A stretch of 64,000 nt of DNA from Gemmatimonadota bacterium (GTDB lineage: Bacteria; Gemmatimonadota; Gemmatimonadetes; Gemmatimonadales; GWC2-71-9). The notes under the pieces are model-generated. The model made no database searches. It was not told the DNA's origin and saw only the letters and a list, made by a program, of their open reading frames with translations. The stretch spans positions 1 through 64,000 of the forward strand of contig JADJAK010000003.1 in the NCBI GenBank assembly GCA_016704275.1, read 5' to 3'. Position numbers and translations under genes: made by a program. This document shows positions 35,691 through 46,824 of the stretch, in pieces. Numbering within the stretch: position 1 is the first letter of the stretch; each line of letters starts with the position of its first letter.

Positions 35691-35694
<4 letters not shown>
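34501..35694 (-). CDS. Serine hydrolase, beta-lactamase/AmiE-like, lipoprotein
   Basis: 397 residues from GTG 35694, with lipobox LLAGC. Catalytic SxxK is SLTK (MASLTKVITL), the second motif is YSDLG, and the third is GHTGFTG. This is the class C beta-lactamase-like fold. In Bacillus the homologous position in the nagZ-namZ operon is held by AmiE, an amidase of this fold that removes peptides from MurNAc; the same role is proposed here. The start overlaps the nagZ stop. Confidence 0.85.
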
Positions 35695-37451
<1,757 letters not shown>

Positions 37452-37463
<12 letters not shown>

Positions 37464-38738
37464 GGGCAGTCGAGGCTCGGCAATGGGTGGATGCTGGTGA
37501 TGCTCGGGATTTCGGCGTGTGCCGCCCCCGCGAGTGTCGCTCGGCCGACTGTGAGTCCGGCGCCGGTCTTTGGCCGGGCACCGGCCGTCACGCTCACGCT
37601 GGTGCGGCCCGGTATCGAGGTGCTGCTCACCGATTCGCTGGCCCTGGTGCGTGGGCGTCGCGTCGGCTTCGTGACCAACCTGGCCGCCGTCGATGCCGAG
37701 GGCGTCAGTGCCATCGCGCGGTTGCGCTCGGCCGGGGTCAATCTGGTGGCGCTGTTCGGCCCCGAACACGGTCTCGCGGCCACCGCCGCGCCGGGCGAGA
37801 AGGTGGCCTCCGCGGTCGACAGCGCGACGCAGACCCCAATTTACTCCCTCTACGGGCAGAACGTCCGTCCGACGCCTGCGATGCTGACCGGCATCGACCT
37901 GCTGCTGGTGGATCTGCCCGATGTTGGCTCCCGCTACTACACCTACTTGGCCACCACGGTTGAGGTGATGAAGGCGGCGGCACCGCTCGGGATCCCGGTC
38001 GTCATTCTCGACCGCCCCAACCCACTTGGGGGCGCGGTGCAGGGGAATGTCCTCGACACCGCCTTCACGTCGATGGTGGGTCGACTCGCGGTGCCGATGC
38101 GGCACGGCCTGACGCTGGCGGAGGAGGCGCGGCTGGCGCGGCACGACCTCGGGATTGCGGTGGACCTCCGCGTCGTGCCGGTCGACGGCTGGCGCCGCAG
38201 TCTGGCCTTCGAGGCGACCGGATTGCCGTTCCGCGCGCCCTCGCCGAATCTGCGGGACGTCGATGCGCTCTTTCACTACGCCGGGACCTGCCTCTTCGAG
38301 GGGACGGCGCTGTCGGTGGGGCGGGGGACCGATCTCCCCTTCCACGTGATCGGGGCACCCTGGCTCGACACCGCCGCCGTCCTGGCCCGGATCCGCCACG
38401 ACCGGCTCCCCGGCGTCGCCTTCGAGGGCACCCAGTTCACCCCGATCGCCCCGGGGGACGGCAAGTTTGCCAAGACTCAGGTCGTCGGGATCCGGCTGCG
38501 GATCGTGGACCGCGCCACCTACGACCCGACCCGGACGGCGGTTCACCTCCTCGCGGCGGTCAGGGCGGTGCATCCGGCGGAGGTCAAGATCGGCGGCTCC
38601 TTCGACCGGCTCGCCGGCGGGAGCGCCCTGCGGGAGGCGCTCCTTCGCGGGGAGGATCCGGAGGCGATCGTGGCGGCGTGGCGGCCTGCCCTGGCGGCCT
38701 TTCGAGCCAGGGTCGCGGAGTTCCAGCTCTACCTCTGA
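37452..38738 (+). CDS. namZ: Exo-beta-N-acetylmuramidase NamZ (DUF1343, GH171)
   Basis: 428 residues from ATG 37452, with AGGAGG at 37442-37447 deciding the start; an N-terminal lipoprotein-like signal ends at GISAC. DUF1343 hallmarks: RVGFVTNLAAVDAEG, LFGPEHGLAA, DLPDVGSRYYTY, LDRPNPLGG, and GTCLFEGTALSVGRGT. NamZ removes terminal MurNAc from peptidoglycan chains, complementing NagZ. In Bacillus the two are adjacent; here they are divergent with start codons 9 bases apart. Confidence 0.92.
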
Positions 38739-38787
38739 CCGGGCCGCGTTGCCGCATCCCCCCTCGTCCCGTTACGTTTTGACACCA

Positions 38788-38815
38788 TTCCGCCGCCCCG
38801 ACTGGGGCGGCGGAA
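38788..38815 (+). terminator. Stem-loop terminator after namZ
   Basis: TTCCGCCGCCCC (38788-38799) pairs perfectly with GGGGCGGCGGAA (38804-38815) around a 4-base loop, 50 bases past the namZ stop. It is followed by CTGTT rather than a full T-run. A TTGACA at 38779-38784 just before it may be a promoter element for the next gene. Confidence 0.6.
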
Positions 38816-38843
38816 CTGTTGGGCCCACCCGGACCTGGGGCGC

Positions 38844-39494
38844 GTGGCGGCATTGGTATCAGCTGCGAGCAAGCGGATCTACCACGATGGCATGGCCCCG
38901 TTCGTTCGGGCCCTGCTCCGTGCCGGGGTCACCCCCAACACATTGACCACGGTCGGGGCGCTGTTGATCCTCGCCTCCGCGGTGGCATTCGGCATGGGCG
39001 CCATCCGGTGGGGCGGGCTGCTACTGCTGATCAGCGGCATGATCGACACCCTCGACGGGCAGGTGGCCCGGCTGGGTGGCCAGGAGAGCCGCTTCGGCGC
39101 ATTCTACGACTCGACGCTGGATCGGGTGGGGGATGGGGCCTCGTTCATCGGGATCGCCGCCTATCTTATGCGGGCGCCGGATGTGCGGTGGCGGGACGGC
39201 GCGGTGGTGCTGTGCATGGTCGGGATCGTCGCCGCCCTGTTGGTGTCGTACATGCGCGCCCGTGCGGAAGGGCTCGGCCTGGAGTGCAAGGTCGGGATCG
39301 CCCAGCGGGCTGAACGTATTCTCGGGCTCGGCCTCCCGACGCTGATCATCGGCGCGGGCCCCGGTGCCCTGGTGCTCACGGCGATCGTCGCCCTGCTCAC
39401 CTTGTTGTCGCTCATCACCGTCGGTCAGCGGTTCGCCCATGTCCACCGGGAGACCGCCAACGATGCCCAGTCAAGGGGAACTACGCGTGGCTGA
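38844..39494 (+). CDS. CDP-alcohol phosphatidyltransferase, phosphatidylinositol-phosphate synthase-like
   Basis: 216 residues from GTG 38844, about six membrane helices. The catalytic signature D-x2-D-G-x2-A-R-x8-G-x3-D-x3-D is complete (DTLDGQVARLGG, then GAFYDSTLD, about residues 66-91). It transfers a phosphatidyl group from CDP-diacylglycerol to an alcohol. The next gene makes inositol 3-phosphate and overlaps this one, so the alcohol is very probably inositol phosphate, as in actinobacterial and Bacteroides PIP synthases. Confidence 0.88.
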   Translation: MAALVSAASKRIYHDGMAPFVRALLRAGVTPNTLTTVGALLILASAVAFGMGAIRWGGLLLLISGMIDTLDGQVARLGGQESRFGAFYDSTLDRVGDGASFIGIAAYLMRAPDVRWRDGAVVLCMVGIVAALLVSYMRARAEGLGLECKVGIAQRAERILGLGLPTLIIGAGPGALVLTAIVALLTLLSLITVGQRFAHVHRETANDAQSRGTTRG

Positions 39495-40815
39495 TCAGAA
39501 TGCCCGGACGATTGCTCCGGCCGAAGGCAAGCTCGGTGTCCTGTGTGTCGGCCTCGGCGCCGTCGCATCGACCTTCATCGCCGGCGTCGAGCTGGCCCGT
39601 CGCGGCCTCGCGAAGCCGACCGGCTCGCTGACGCAGCTGTCGACGATCCGGCTCGGCAAGCGCACCGACGGTCGCGCCCCGCTGATCAAGGACTTCGTCC
39701 CGATCACGCCGCTGGGCGACCTGGTCTTCGGCGCCTGGGATCCGGTGCCCGACAACGCCTATCAGTCGTGCCTGCACTGCGGCGTCTTCGACAAGCACGA
39801 GCACGTCTTCCCGATCAAGGATTTCCTCGAGTCGATCACCCCGATGCCGGCGGTGTTCGACCAGCAGTACGTCAAGCGGCTTCACGGCACCAACGTGAAG
39901 CAGGGGAAGACCAAGCGCGAGCTGGCCGAGGCGCTCCGCCAGGACATCCGCGACTTCAAGCAGAAGACCGGCGTCGCGCGCTGCGTGATCGTCTGGTGCG
40001 CCTCGACCGAGATCTTCATCGTGGCCGGCCCGCAGCACCAGACCCTCGAGGCGTTCGAGGCGGCGATGGACGCCAACGATCCGGCGATCGCCCCGTCGAT
40101 GCTCTATGCCTACGCGGCGATCATGGAAGGGGTGCCGTTCGCCAATGGCGCGCCGAACCTCTCCTGCGACATCCCCTGCCTCGAGAAGCTGGCGCGCGAG
40201 AAGGGCGTCGCGATCGGCGGCAAGGACTTCAAGACCGGCCAGACGATGCTCAAGACGGTGCTCGCCCCGATGTTCAAGGCGCGCATGCTCGGCGTGGCGG
40301 GGTGGTACAGCACCAACATCCTCGGCAACCGGGACGGCGAGGTTCTCGACGATCCGGAATCGTTCAAGACCAAGGAAGAGTCGAAGCTCGGCGTGCTGGA
40401 GTACATCCTGCAGCCGCAGCTCTACCCCGAGTTGTACGCCAACATGTATCACAAGGTGCGGATCAACTACTACCCGCCCCGCGGTGACAACAAGGAAGGC
40501 TGGGACAACATCGACATCTTCGGATGGTGCGGCTATCCGATGCAGATCAAGGTCGACTTCCTCTGCCGCGACTCGATCCTGGCCGCGCCGCTGGTGCTCG
40601 ACCTGGCGCTGTTCTTCGACCTGTCGCAGCGCGCCGGGATGAGCGGGGTGCAGGAGTGGCTCTCGTTCTACTTCAAGAGCCCCCAGGTGACGCCGGGCCT
40701 CTACCCCGAGCACGACCTCTTCATCCAGCACACCAAGCTGAAGAACACGCTGCGGTGGATGATGGGTGAGGAGATGATCACCCACCTCGGGCAGGACTAC
40801 CCGCACGGGGATTGA
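39487..40815 (+). CDS. ino1: Inositol-3-phosphate synthase
   Basis: 442 residues from GTG 39487 (AAGGGGA 8 bases upstream; overlaps the previous gene by 8 bases). NAD-binding GLGAVASTF replaces the usual GWGGNNG-type loop, and the catalytic core SCDIPCLEK, GGKDFKTGQTMLKT and GWYSTNILGNRDG is intact, including the active-site lysines. It converts glucose 6-phosphate to inositol 3-phosphate. Together with the upstream transferase it would make phosphatidylinositol phosphate. Confidence 0.94.
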   Translation: MADQNARTIAPAEGKLGVLCVGLGAVASTFIAGVELARRGLAKPTGSLTQLSTIRLGKRTDGRAPLIKDFVPITPLGDLVFGAWDPVPDNAYQSCLHCGVFDKHEHVFPIKDFLESITPMPAVFDQQYVKRLHGTNVKQGKTKRELAEALRQDIRDFKQKTGVARCVIVWCASTEIFIVAGPQHQTLEAFEAAMDANDPAIAPSMLYAYAAIMEGVPFANGAPNLSCDIPCLEKLAREKGVAIGGKDFKTGQTMLKTVLAPMFKARMLGVAGWYSTNILGNRDGEVLDDPESFKTKEESKLGVLEYILQPQLYPELYANMYHKVRINYYPPRGDNKEGWDNIDIFGWCGYPMQIKVDFLCRDSILAAPLVLDLALFFDLSQRAGMSGVQEWLSFYFKSPQVTPGLYPEHDLFIQHTKLKNTLRWMMGEEMITHLGQDYPHGD

Positions 40816-40842
40816 TCCGGTCGGGAATGCAGCTGCCGCACC

Positions 40843-40869
40843 CAACGGGGCCACTTTGTGGCCCCGTTG
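40843..40869 (+). terminator. Intrinsic-type terminator after ino1
   Basis: CAACGGGGCCAC (40843-40854) pairs perfectly with GTGGCCCCGTTG (40858-40869) with a TTT loop and a short TT after it, 28 bases past the ino1 stop. Confidence 0.75.
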
Positions 40870-40932
40870 TTACATTCGGCCCCGTTTCCCGATTGCCCCA
40901 AGTTCATCCGGACGGTAGTTTCTCCCGCTCAC

Positions 40933-41223
40933 ATGCAATACTTCCATCGGACCTCCGTGTCGCCCGACGCCGCCATCGCCGCGGCCGCCGCCTTCTTCGG
41001 CGCGCGCCTTGCCCCGACCGAGGAGACTCCCCGCCGCCGGAGCTTCGCGGGCGCCCTCGGTGCCGTGCGCGTCTCCGCGCAGGCCGAGGGGGGGCATTAC
41101 ACGCGCATCACGGTGCGCACCGACCAGCCCGGCGAAAGTGAGCTCGACAAGCTCGCCAAGCGCTTCCTGGGCGAAGTCCACGTCCTCGCCGAGCCCGCGC
41201 ACCAGCTGCGCGGCTCGTACTAG
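40933..41223 (+). CDS. Small hypothetical protein
   Basis: 96 residues from ATG 40933. It begins MQYFHRTSVSPDAAIAAAAAFFG, has a central beta hairpin region (GALGAVRVSAQ, THITVRTD-like strand TRITVRTD) and ends in HQLRGSY. No family recognised. Possibly a soluble ligand-binding or regulatory protein; the 28-base spacing to the DUF47 gene suggests co-transcription with phosphate transport. Confidence 0.6.
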   Translation: MQYFHRTSVSPDAAIAAAAAFFGARLAPTEETPRRRSFAGALGAVRVSAQAEGGHYTRITVRTDQPGESELDKLAKRFLGEVHVLAEPAHQLRGSY

Positions 41224-41251
41224 TTCGCCTCCGACCCGGTCCGCCGATCCC

Positions 41252-41878
41252 ATGGCCATTCGCTTGCTGCCCCGCGACGAACGCTTCTTCGAGCTGTTCA
41301 CGAAGCTGGCATCTACCACGGTCGAGGCCGCGCGGCGACTGATCGAGCTGTTCACCGAGCAGGGTGATGCGCGCTGGGCCGCGGTCGAGTTGATCAAGGT
41401 GCTGGAGCATGAGGCCGACGAGACCACCCACGCCATCGTCACGCGCCTCGACCGCTCGTTCATCACGCCGTTCGATCGCGAAGACATCCACGAGCTCGCC
41501 TCACGCCTCGACGACGTGATCGACCGGATCGACTCGGTCGCCCGCCGGTCGCGCATCTTCCGCATCGACGAGGTGCCCGAGGGCGCGCTGTTGCTCTCCG
41601 AGGTGGTGCACCGCGCGGCGGTTGAGGTGCTGCGTGCCGTCGAGGCACTCGAGAAGGGGCCGCCGGCGACCGTGCTGGCCGCCTGCCGCGACATCAAGCG
41701 GCTCGAGGAAGAGGGCGACGCCCTGTATCACGAGTGGCTCGGACGGCTCTTCGAGCCGGGTGCCGACCCGCTCATGGTCATCAAGTGGAAGGAACTGTAC
41801 GACACGCTCGAGAAGACCCTCGACAGCGCCGAAGATGCGGCAAACGTGCTGGAGTCGGTCACCATCAAGCACGGCTGA
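41252..41878 (+). CDS. DUF47 (PhoU-like) phosphate transport accessory protein
   Basis: 208 residues, nearly all helical, with the PhoU-like E/D-rich metal-binding motifs (EHEADETTH around 51-60; LDDVIDRID near 90; EEEGDALYHEW near 155). This family is almost always next to Pit-type phosphate transporters, here 3 bases upstream of one, and is thought to regulate transport. Confidence 0.92.
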   Translation: MAIRLLPRDERFFELFTKLASTTVEAARRLIELFTEQGDARWAAVELIKVLEHEADETTHAIVTRLDRSFITPFDREDIHELASRLDDVIDRIDSVARRSRIFRIDEVPEGALLLSEVVHRAAVEVLRAVEALEKGPPATVLAACRDIKRLEEEGDALYHEWLGRLFEPGADPLMVIKWKELYDTLEKTLDSAEDAANVLESVTIKHG

Positions 41879-41881
41879 TCC

Positions 41882-42910
41882 ATGGATCAATCGATCGCGT
41901 TCGTGCTGGTCGTCGTGGTGGTGGCGCTGATCTTCGACTTCATCAACGGCTTCCACGACAGCGCCAACTCCATCGCCACGGTGGTCGCGACCCGCGTCCT
42001 CACGCCGGGCGTCGCCGTCTTCTGGGCCGCCTCCTTCAATTTTCTCGCCGCCTTCATCGTCGGCACCGCCGTCGCCAAGACGATCTCGAAGGGACTCATC
42101 GACCCGAGCATCGTCACCCCGACGCTGCTCTGCGCGGCGTTGCTGGGGGCGATCGTCTGGAACCTGCTGACGTGGTGGCTGGGACTCCCCTCCTCGTCGT
42201 CCCACGCACTGCTGGGCGGCTTCGCGGGGGCGGCGCTGGCCAAGGCCGGCCCGAGCTCGATCATCCTCGCCGGCTGGATCAAGCCGATCGTCGGAATCGT
42301 CCTGTCACCGCTGCTCGGAATGACGCTCGGATTGTTGCTGTCGGTGACCTTCTCGTGGGCGCTCTGGAAGCGGGACGCCCGCACGCTCGACCGCTTCTTC
42401 CGACGCGCCCAGCTCGTCTCGGCCGGCTTCTACTCGCTCGCCCACGGCTCGAACGATGCCCAGAAGACGATGGGCATCATCGTCGGCCTGCTGGTCGCCT
42501 CGCAGTCGCTCTTCGTCGGCGAGACCGGCCTGCTGCACCACTTCTACCTGCCGACGGCCGATCACGTCCCGCTCTGGGTCGAGATGGCCGCCTATTCGGC
42601 AATTGCGGCCGGCACCGCCATGGGTGGCTGGCGCATCGTGAAGACGATGGGCAGTGGGATCACCAAGCTGCAGCCCTTCGGCGGCTTCTGCGCCGAGACC
42701 GGTGGTGCCATCACCGTCCTGCTGGCCTCGTCGCTCGGCGTCCCGGTGAGCACGACGCACACCATCACCGGCGCGATCGTCGGCGTCGGCGCCTCGAAGC
42801 GCCTCGCCGCCGTCCGCTGGGGCGTCGCGGGCCGGATCGTCTGGGCCTGGGTCCTGACCATCCCGTGCAGCGCCCTGGTGGCCGCGATCGTCTTCTGGGT
42901 CATCGGCTGA
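41882..42910 (+). CDS. pit: Low-affinity inorganic phosphate transporter, Pit family
   Basis: 342 residues with ten or so membrane helices in two homologous halves. Family motifs FDFINGFHDSANSIATVV near the N-terminus and SLAHGSNDAQKTMGII in the second half contain the conserved Asn/Asp pairs of the substrate site. It imports metal phosphate with protons or sodium. It is paired with the DUF47 gene. Confidence 0.95.
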   Translation: MDQSIAFVLVVVVVALIFDFINGFHDSANSIATVVATRVLTPGVAVFWAASFNFLAAFIVGTAVAKTISKGLIDPSIVTPTLLCAALLGAIVWNLLTWWLGLPSSSSHALLGGFAGAALAKAGPSSIILAGWIKPIVGIVLSPLLGMTLGLLLSVTFSWALWKRDARTLDRFFRRAQLVSAGFYSLAHGSNDAQKTMGIIVGLLVASQSLFVGETGLLHHFYLPTADHVPLWVEMAAYSAIAAGTAMGGWRIVKTMGSGITKLQPFGGFCAETGGAITVLLASSLGVPVSTTHTITGAIVGVGASKRLAAVRWGVAGRIVWAWVLTIPCSALVAAIVFWVIG

Positions 42911-42925
42911 CCAGCGTTCCGGAGT

Positions 42926-42950
42926 AGCGCGGGGAACCACGCCCCGCGCT
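42926..42950 (+). terminator. Stem-loop terminator after the phosphate transporter
   Basis: AGCGCGGGG (42926-42934) pairs perfectly with CCCCGCGCT (42942-42950), 7-base loop, 15 bases after the stop. No long T-run follows. Confidence 0.65.
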
Positions 42951-43020
42951 TGACCCACCTCGGGTGACGGTCGAAGTTTCCCGCCGCACCACGTCCCCGA
43001 CCCGAGGCAGCCGCATCCGC

Positions 43021-44121
43021 ATGGCCGAATCCAGCGTCACCACCGACCACACCCCGCCGGACGGCCTCACCCGCGAACAGCTGTTGGCGCTCTATCGCTG
43101 GATGCGCCTCACGCGCACCCTCGAGGAGCGCCTGGTCGCGCTCTATCGCCAGACCAAGGTGGTGGGCGGCCTCTTCCGCTCGCTCGGGCAGGAGGCGTGC
43201 GCCGTCGGCTCCGCCTTCGCCCTCGAGCGCCGTGACGTCCTCTCGCCGCTGATCCGCAATCTCGGCTCGATGCTCGTGAAGGGCGCGACGCCGGTCGAGA
43301 TCCTCCGGCAGTACATGGCGAAGGGCGATTCGCCGACGCGTGGCCGCGAACTCAACATCCACTTCGGGGATGTCGAGGAGCGGCACTTCGTCGGCCAGAT
43401 CTCCCACCTCGGCGACATGGTGCCGGTGATGGCCGGCGTGACGCTGACGTTCAAGCTGCGCGACGAGGACCGCGTCGGACTGGTGTACGTCGGGGACGGC
43501 GCGACCAGCACCGGTGCCTTCCACGAAGGGATCAACTTCGCGGCGGTGCAGCGCTGCCCGCTGATCGTGGTGGTCGAGAACAACGGCTACGCCTATTCGA
43601 CGCCGACCTGCCGGCAGACGGCGGCGGCACAGTTCGTCGACAAGGCGATCGGCTACGGGATTCCGGGCGTGCGCTGCGACGGCAACGATGTGCTCGAGGT
43701 CTACCGCGTGACGCGCGACGCCGTCGCGCGCGCGCGCAGTGGCGGGGGCGTCACGCTGCTCGAGTTGTTGACCTATCGCCGGAAGGGGCATGCCGAGCAT
43801 GACAACCAGAGTTACGTCGCGCCGGGCGAGGTCGAGCACTGGGCGGCGACGAACGATCCGATCGATCGCTACATCGTGCGGCTGACGAGCGAATTCGGCT
43901 TCACCGCCGCCGACTTGGCTGAAGTCGACGCCGCCGTGGCGCTCGAGGTCGACACCGCGACGGACCTGGCGGAGCAATCGCCGGCGTGCGACGGGCCCGA
44001 CGCGCTGGTGGGTGTCTACGCCGACCCGCCGCGGATGCCATCGCTCTGGTTCCGCGATGGGGTCGGGAGCGCGGTCGATGCGCACGAACGCCCCGCGGGC
44101 TGGGGGACGCACGATGGCTGA
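43021..44121 (+). CDS. 2-oxoacid dehydrogenase E1 component, alpha subunit
   Basis: 366 residues. The thiamine diphosphate motif starts at GDGAT (about 159-163) and ends with VVENNGYAYST (about 182-192). Phosphorylation-loop-like YRRKGHAEHDN follows. It works with the beta subunit to decarboxylate a 2-oxo acid and reductively acylate the E2 lipoyl group. Whether the substrate is pyruvate, branched-chain oxoacids or acetoin cannot be decided. It overlaps the beta gene by 8 bases. Confidence 0.92.
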   Translation: MAESSVTTDHTPPDGLTREQLLALYRWMRLTRTLEERLVALYRQTKVVGGLFRSLGQEACAVGSAFALERRDVLSPLIRNLGSMLVKGATPVEILRQYMAKGDSPTRGRELNIHFGDVEERHFVGQISHLGDMVPVMAGVTLTFKLRDEDRVGLVYVGDGATSTGAFHEGINFAAVQRCPLIVVVENNGYAYSTPTCRQTAAAQFVDKAIGYGIPGVRCDGNDVLEVYRVTRDAVARARSGGGVTLLELLTYRRKGHAEHDNQSYVAPGEVEHWAATNDPIDRYIVRLTSEFGFTAADLAEVDAAVALEVDTATDLAEQSPACDGPDALVGVYADPPRMPSLWFRDGVGSAVDAHERPAGWGTHDG

Positions 44122-45091
44122 GATCACTTTCCTCGAGGCCATTCGCGAGGGGATCGCCGAGGAGATGGAGCGCGATCCGTCGGTCTTCCTCCTCGGGGAG
44201 GACATCGGCGGCTTCGGCGGTGCGTTCAAGGTGACCGACGGGCTGCAGGCGCGCTTCGGTGAGAAGCGCGTCATCGACACGCCGATCTCCGAGGCGGGGA
44301 TCGTCGGGGCGGCGGCCGGCGCAGCCCACTACGGCATGCGGCCGGTGGTGGAGATGCAGTTCATCGACTTCATCTCCTGCGCCTACGACATGCTCACCAA
44401 CTACGTCGCGACGGCGCGCTATCGCGCCTTCCTGCCGTGCCCGATGGTGGTCCGCGGTCCGTCCGGCGGGTACGTCCGCGGCGGCCCGTTCCACTCGCAG
44501 AACCCGGAAGCGGCGTTTCTCCACACGCCGGGGCTCAAGATCGCCTACCCGGCGACGGCCGAGGATGCCAAGGGGTTGATCAAGTCGGCGATCCGCGACG
44601 CCGACCCGGTACTCTTCTTCGAGCACAAGTACCTCTACCGGCGGATCAAGGGGACCATGCCCGCGGGCGACCACCTGGTCCCGTTCGGGAAGGCCCGAGT
44701 GGCCCGGGAAGGGAAGGATCTGACCATCGTGACCTATGCGGCCACGGTCTGGAAGGCGCTGGAGGCGGCCGAGCAGCTGGCGGCGGAGGATGGCCTCTCG
44801 GTGGAGGTGCTCGACCTCCGGACCTTGCTTCCGATGGACCACGAGGCGATTGTCGCCTCGGTGAAGAAGACCAACCGCGTGCTGATCGTGCACGAGGACA
44901 CCGTGACCGGCGGCGTGGCGGGCGAGATCACGGCGCAGATCAGTGAACGCTGCTTTGAATGGCTGGATGCACCGATCCGCCGCGTCGCGGCCCATGACGT
45001 GCCCCTGCCGTATGCGCCACCGCTGGAGGACTTCGTCCTCCCGCAGACATCGGACATCGTGCGCGCGAGCCGGTGGCTCGCCGCCTACTGA
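44114..45091 (+). CDS. 2-oxoacid dehydrogenase E1 component, beta subunit
   Basis: 325 residues. Transketolase-like pyrimidine-binding domain with GEDIGGFGGAFKVT, DTPISEAGIVGAAAG (catalytic Glu), and RGPSGG; C-terminal domain with VLDLRTLLPMD and HEDTVTGGVAGEI. It is the partner of the alpha subunit upstream and lies 25 bases before the E2 gene. Confidence 0.93.
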   Translation: MAEITFLEAIREGIAEEMERDPSVFLLGEDIGGFGGAFKVTDGLQARFGEKRVIDTPISEAGIVGAAAGAAHYGMRPVVEMQFIDFISCAYDMLTNYVATARYRAFLPCPMVVRGPSGGYVRGGPFHSQNPEAAFLHTPGLKIAYPATAEDAKGLIKSAIRDADPVLFFEHKYLYRRIKGTMPAGDHLVPFGKARVAREGKDLTIVTYAATVWKALEAAEQLAAEDGLSVEVLDLRTLLPMDHEAIVASVKKTNRVLIVHEDTVTGGVAGEITAQISERCFEWLDAPIRRVAAHDVPLPYAPPLEDFVLPQTSDIVRASRWLAAY

Positions 45092-45116
45092 AGACTGGAC
45101 CAACGAGGGAGTCGGG

Positions 45117-46503
45117 ATGGCTCGCATTGACGTGATCATGCCCCAGATGGGTGAATCCATCACCGAAGGGACGATGTCGCGCTGGATCAAGCAGGTCGGC
45201 GACGCGGTGAAGCGGGATGAACCGATCTTCGAGATCTCCACCGACAAGGTGGACGCCGAGATCCCTGCGCCGAACGCTGGCGTGTTGGTCGAGGTCCTCG
45301 TCACCGAAGGGCAGACCGTCTCGGTCGGCACCGTCGTGGCGCGCATCGACACCGAAGCCGCTGCCGGCGCCGTGGCCGCCGCGCCCCCGACGCCTGCGCC
45401 CGCTGCTGCGCCGGCGCCGGTCGCCGCCGCGCCGACGCCCGCTCCCGCACCGGCCCCCGCCGCACCGAAGCCCGCTCCCGCGCCGGCTGCTGCCGGTGCC
45501 GAGGAGACTGCGGAGCAGCGGCTGCAGCGGAAGTCGACGCCACTCGTCCGCAAGATGGTCGAGGAACATGGGCTCGACTTGACGCAGATCCCGGGCAGCG
45601 GCTCCGCCGGTCGCGTGACCAAGACGGACGTGCTCTCCTTCCTCGAGACCGGTGCGCCGGCCGCGCCCACTGCGCCGGCTGCCCAGGTGCCCGCCGCTGC
45701 CGCGCCCGCCGCTGCCGCGCCCGCCGCTGCCGCGCCCGCCCGCCGCGCCCGCCGCGCCGGCCGCCCCGCGCGCGCCGTCGCCCGCCGTCGAAGCCTGGGA
45801 AGGCGATCGGGTCGAACCGTGGGGGCGTGTCCGCAAGCTGACCGCCGATCACATGATCATGTCGCGTCGCGTCTCCGCGCACGTCAATTCGCTGATGGAG
45901 ATCGACTACACCCACGTTGCCGGCATCCGGAAGCGGCTCAAGGGCGAGTTCGCCGAGCGTGGCGTCAACCTGACGTACCTCGCCTTCATCGTGAAGGCGA
46001 TCGCCGACAACCTCCGCAAGCACCCGGTGGTCAACGCCGCGATCTCGGGCGACAACACGATTTACCGCCGCGACATCAATGTCGGCATCGCCGTCGCACT
46101 CGACTGGGGCCTCATCGTCCCCGTGATCAAGCACGCCGACGAGCTCTCGCTGCTCGGCGTCGCCCGCTCGATCCAGGATCTCGCCGAGCGCGCTCGCACC
46201 AAGAAGCTCGCCCCGGACGACATCCAGAAGGGCACCTTCACCATCACCAATCCGGGTGGCTTCGGCACCTACGTCGGCACGCCGATCATCAACCAGCCGC
46301 AGGTGGCGATCCTCGCGGTCGGCGCGATCGAGAAGCGGCCCTCCGTGATCACCCTGCCCGATGGCAGCGATGCCCTCGGCATTCGCACCAAGGGGATGTG
46401 GTGCATGGCCTACGACCATCGCATCGTCGATGGGGCCGATGCCGATCGCTTCCTCGCCGACGTCCGCGCAACGCTGCACGCCTTCCCCGAGCAGCAGGGG
46501 TAG
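45117..46503 (+). pseudogene. 2-oxoacid dehydrogenase E2 (lipoyl acyltransferase), frameshifted in the linker
   Basis: From ATG 45117 the lipoyl domain (EISTDKVDAEIP, Lys is the lipoylation site), Ala/Pro linker and peripheral-subunit-binding domain (STPLVRKMVEEHGLDL) read in one frame. The catalytic domain, ending AYDHRIVDGADA with the active-site His and Asp, reads in the next frame and stops at TAG 46503. The switch falls in the second Ala/Pro linker, right after three copies of a 15-base repeat (45690-45734), where one extra C near 45741 would account for it. Restored length would be about 461 residues. The unshifted frame runs on into the next gene. Real mutation, slippage or sequencing error are all possible. 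Confidence 0.8.
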
Positions 46504-46505
46504 GC

Positions 46506-46823
46506 GTGCCTCGGGTGCTGACGGCGGTGCGGGTGACCGTCGGTCCGGCGCAAGAGACCGAGTGGCTGGCGACGGTGCACGCGCTGGCCGCTCGGCTCGT
46601 CTCCCGAGGGATGCACCTCTGGGTCTTCCGCGCCCGCGACGAGGCTGGCGCCTTCCTCGAGTTCACCGAGGGCAAGGACGACGCACAGCACCGTCGACAC
46701 GGTCCGGCCGACGCCGAGGAGGCGGGGCTGGAGCGGCGACTGCTTGAGCTCGCGCACTATCCCACCACGTCGGTGCCGGTCTGGGAAGAAGTTCCCACTC
46801 CATCGCCCGAAGCAAGGAGCTGA
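46506..46823 (+). CDS. Small hypothetical protein downstream of E2
   Basis: 105 residues from GTG 46506, 2 bases after the E2 stop. The sequence TAVRVTVGPAQETEWLATVHALAARLVSRGMHLWVFRA followed by FLEFTEGKD looks like a ferredoxin-like dimeric alpha/beta barrel of the antibiotic-monooxygenase type, but no catalytic residues can be assigned. No known role with the dehydrogenase complex. Confidence 0.6.
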   Translation: MPRVLTAVRVTVGPAQETEWLATVHALAARLVSRGMHLWVFRARDEAGAFLEFTEGKDDAQHRRHGPADAEEAGLERRLLELAHYPTTSVPVWEEVPTPSPEARS

Positions 46824-46824
46824 G

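Noticed and set aside
44943..46823. A single 626-codon E2 fusion protein
   Set aside because: After about 45741 this frame loses all E2 character, while the next frame holds the complete catalytic domain; it is a frameshift artefact.
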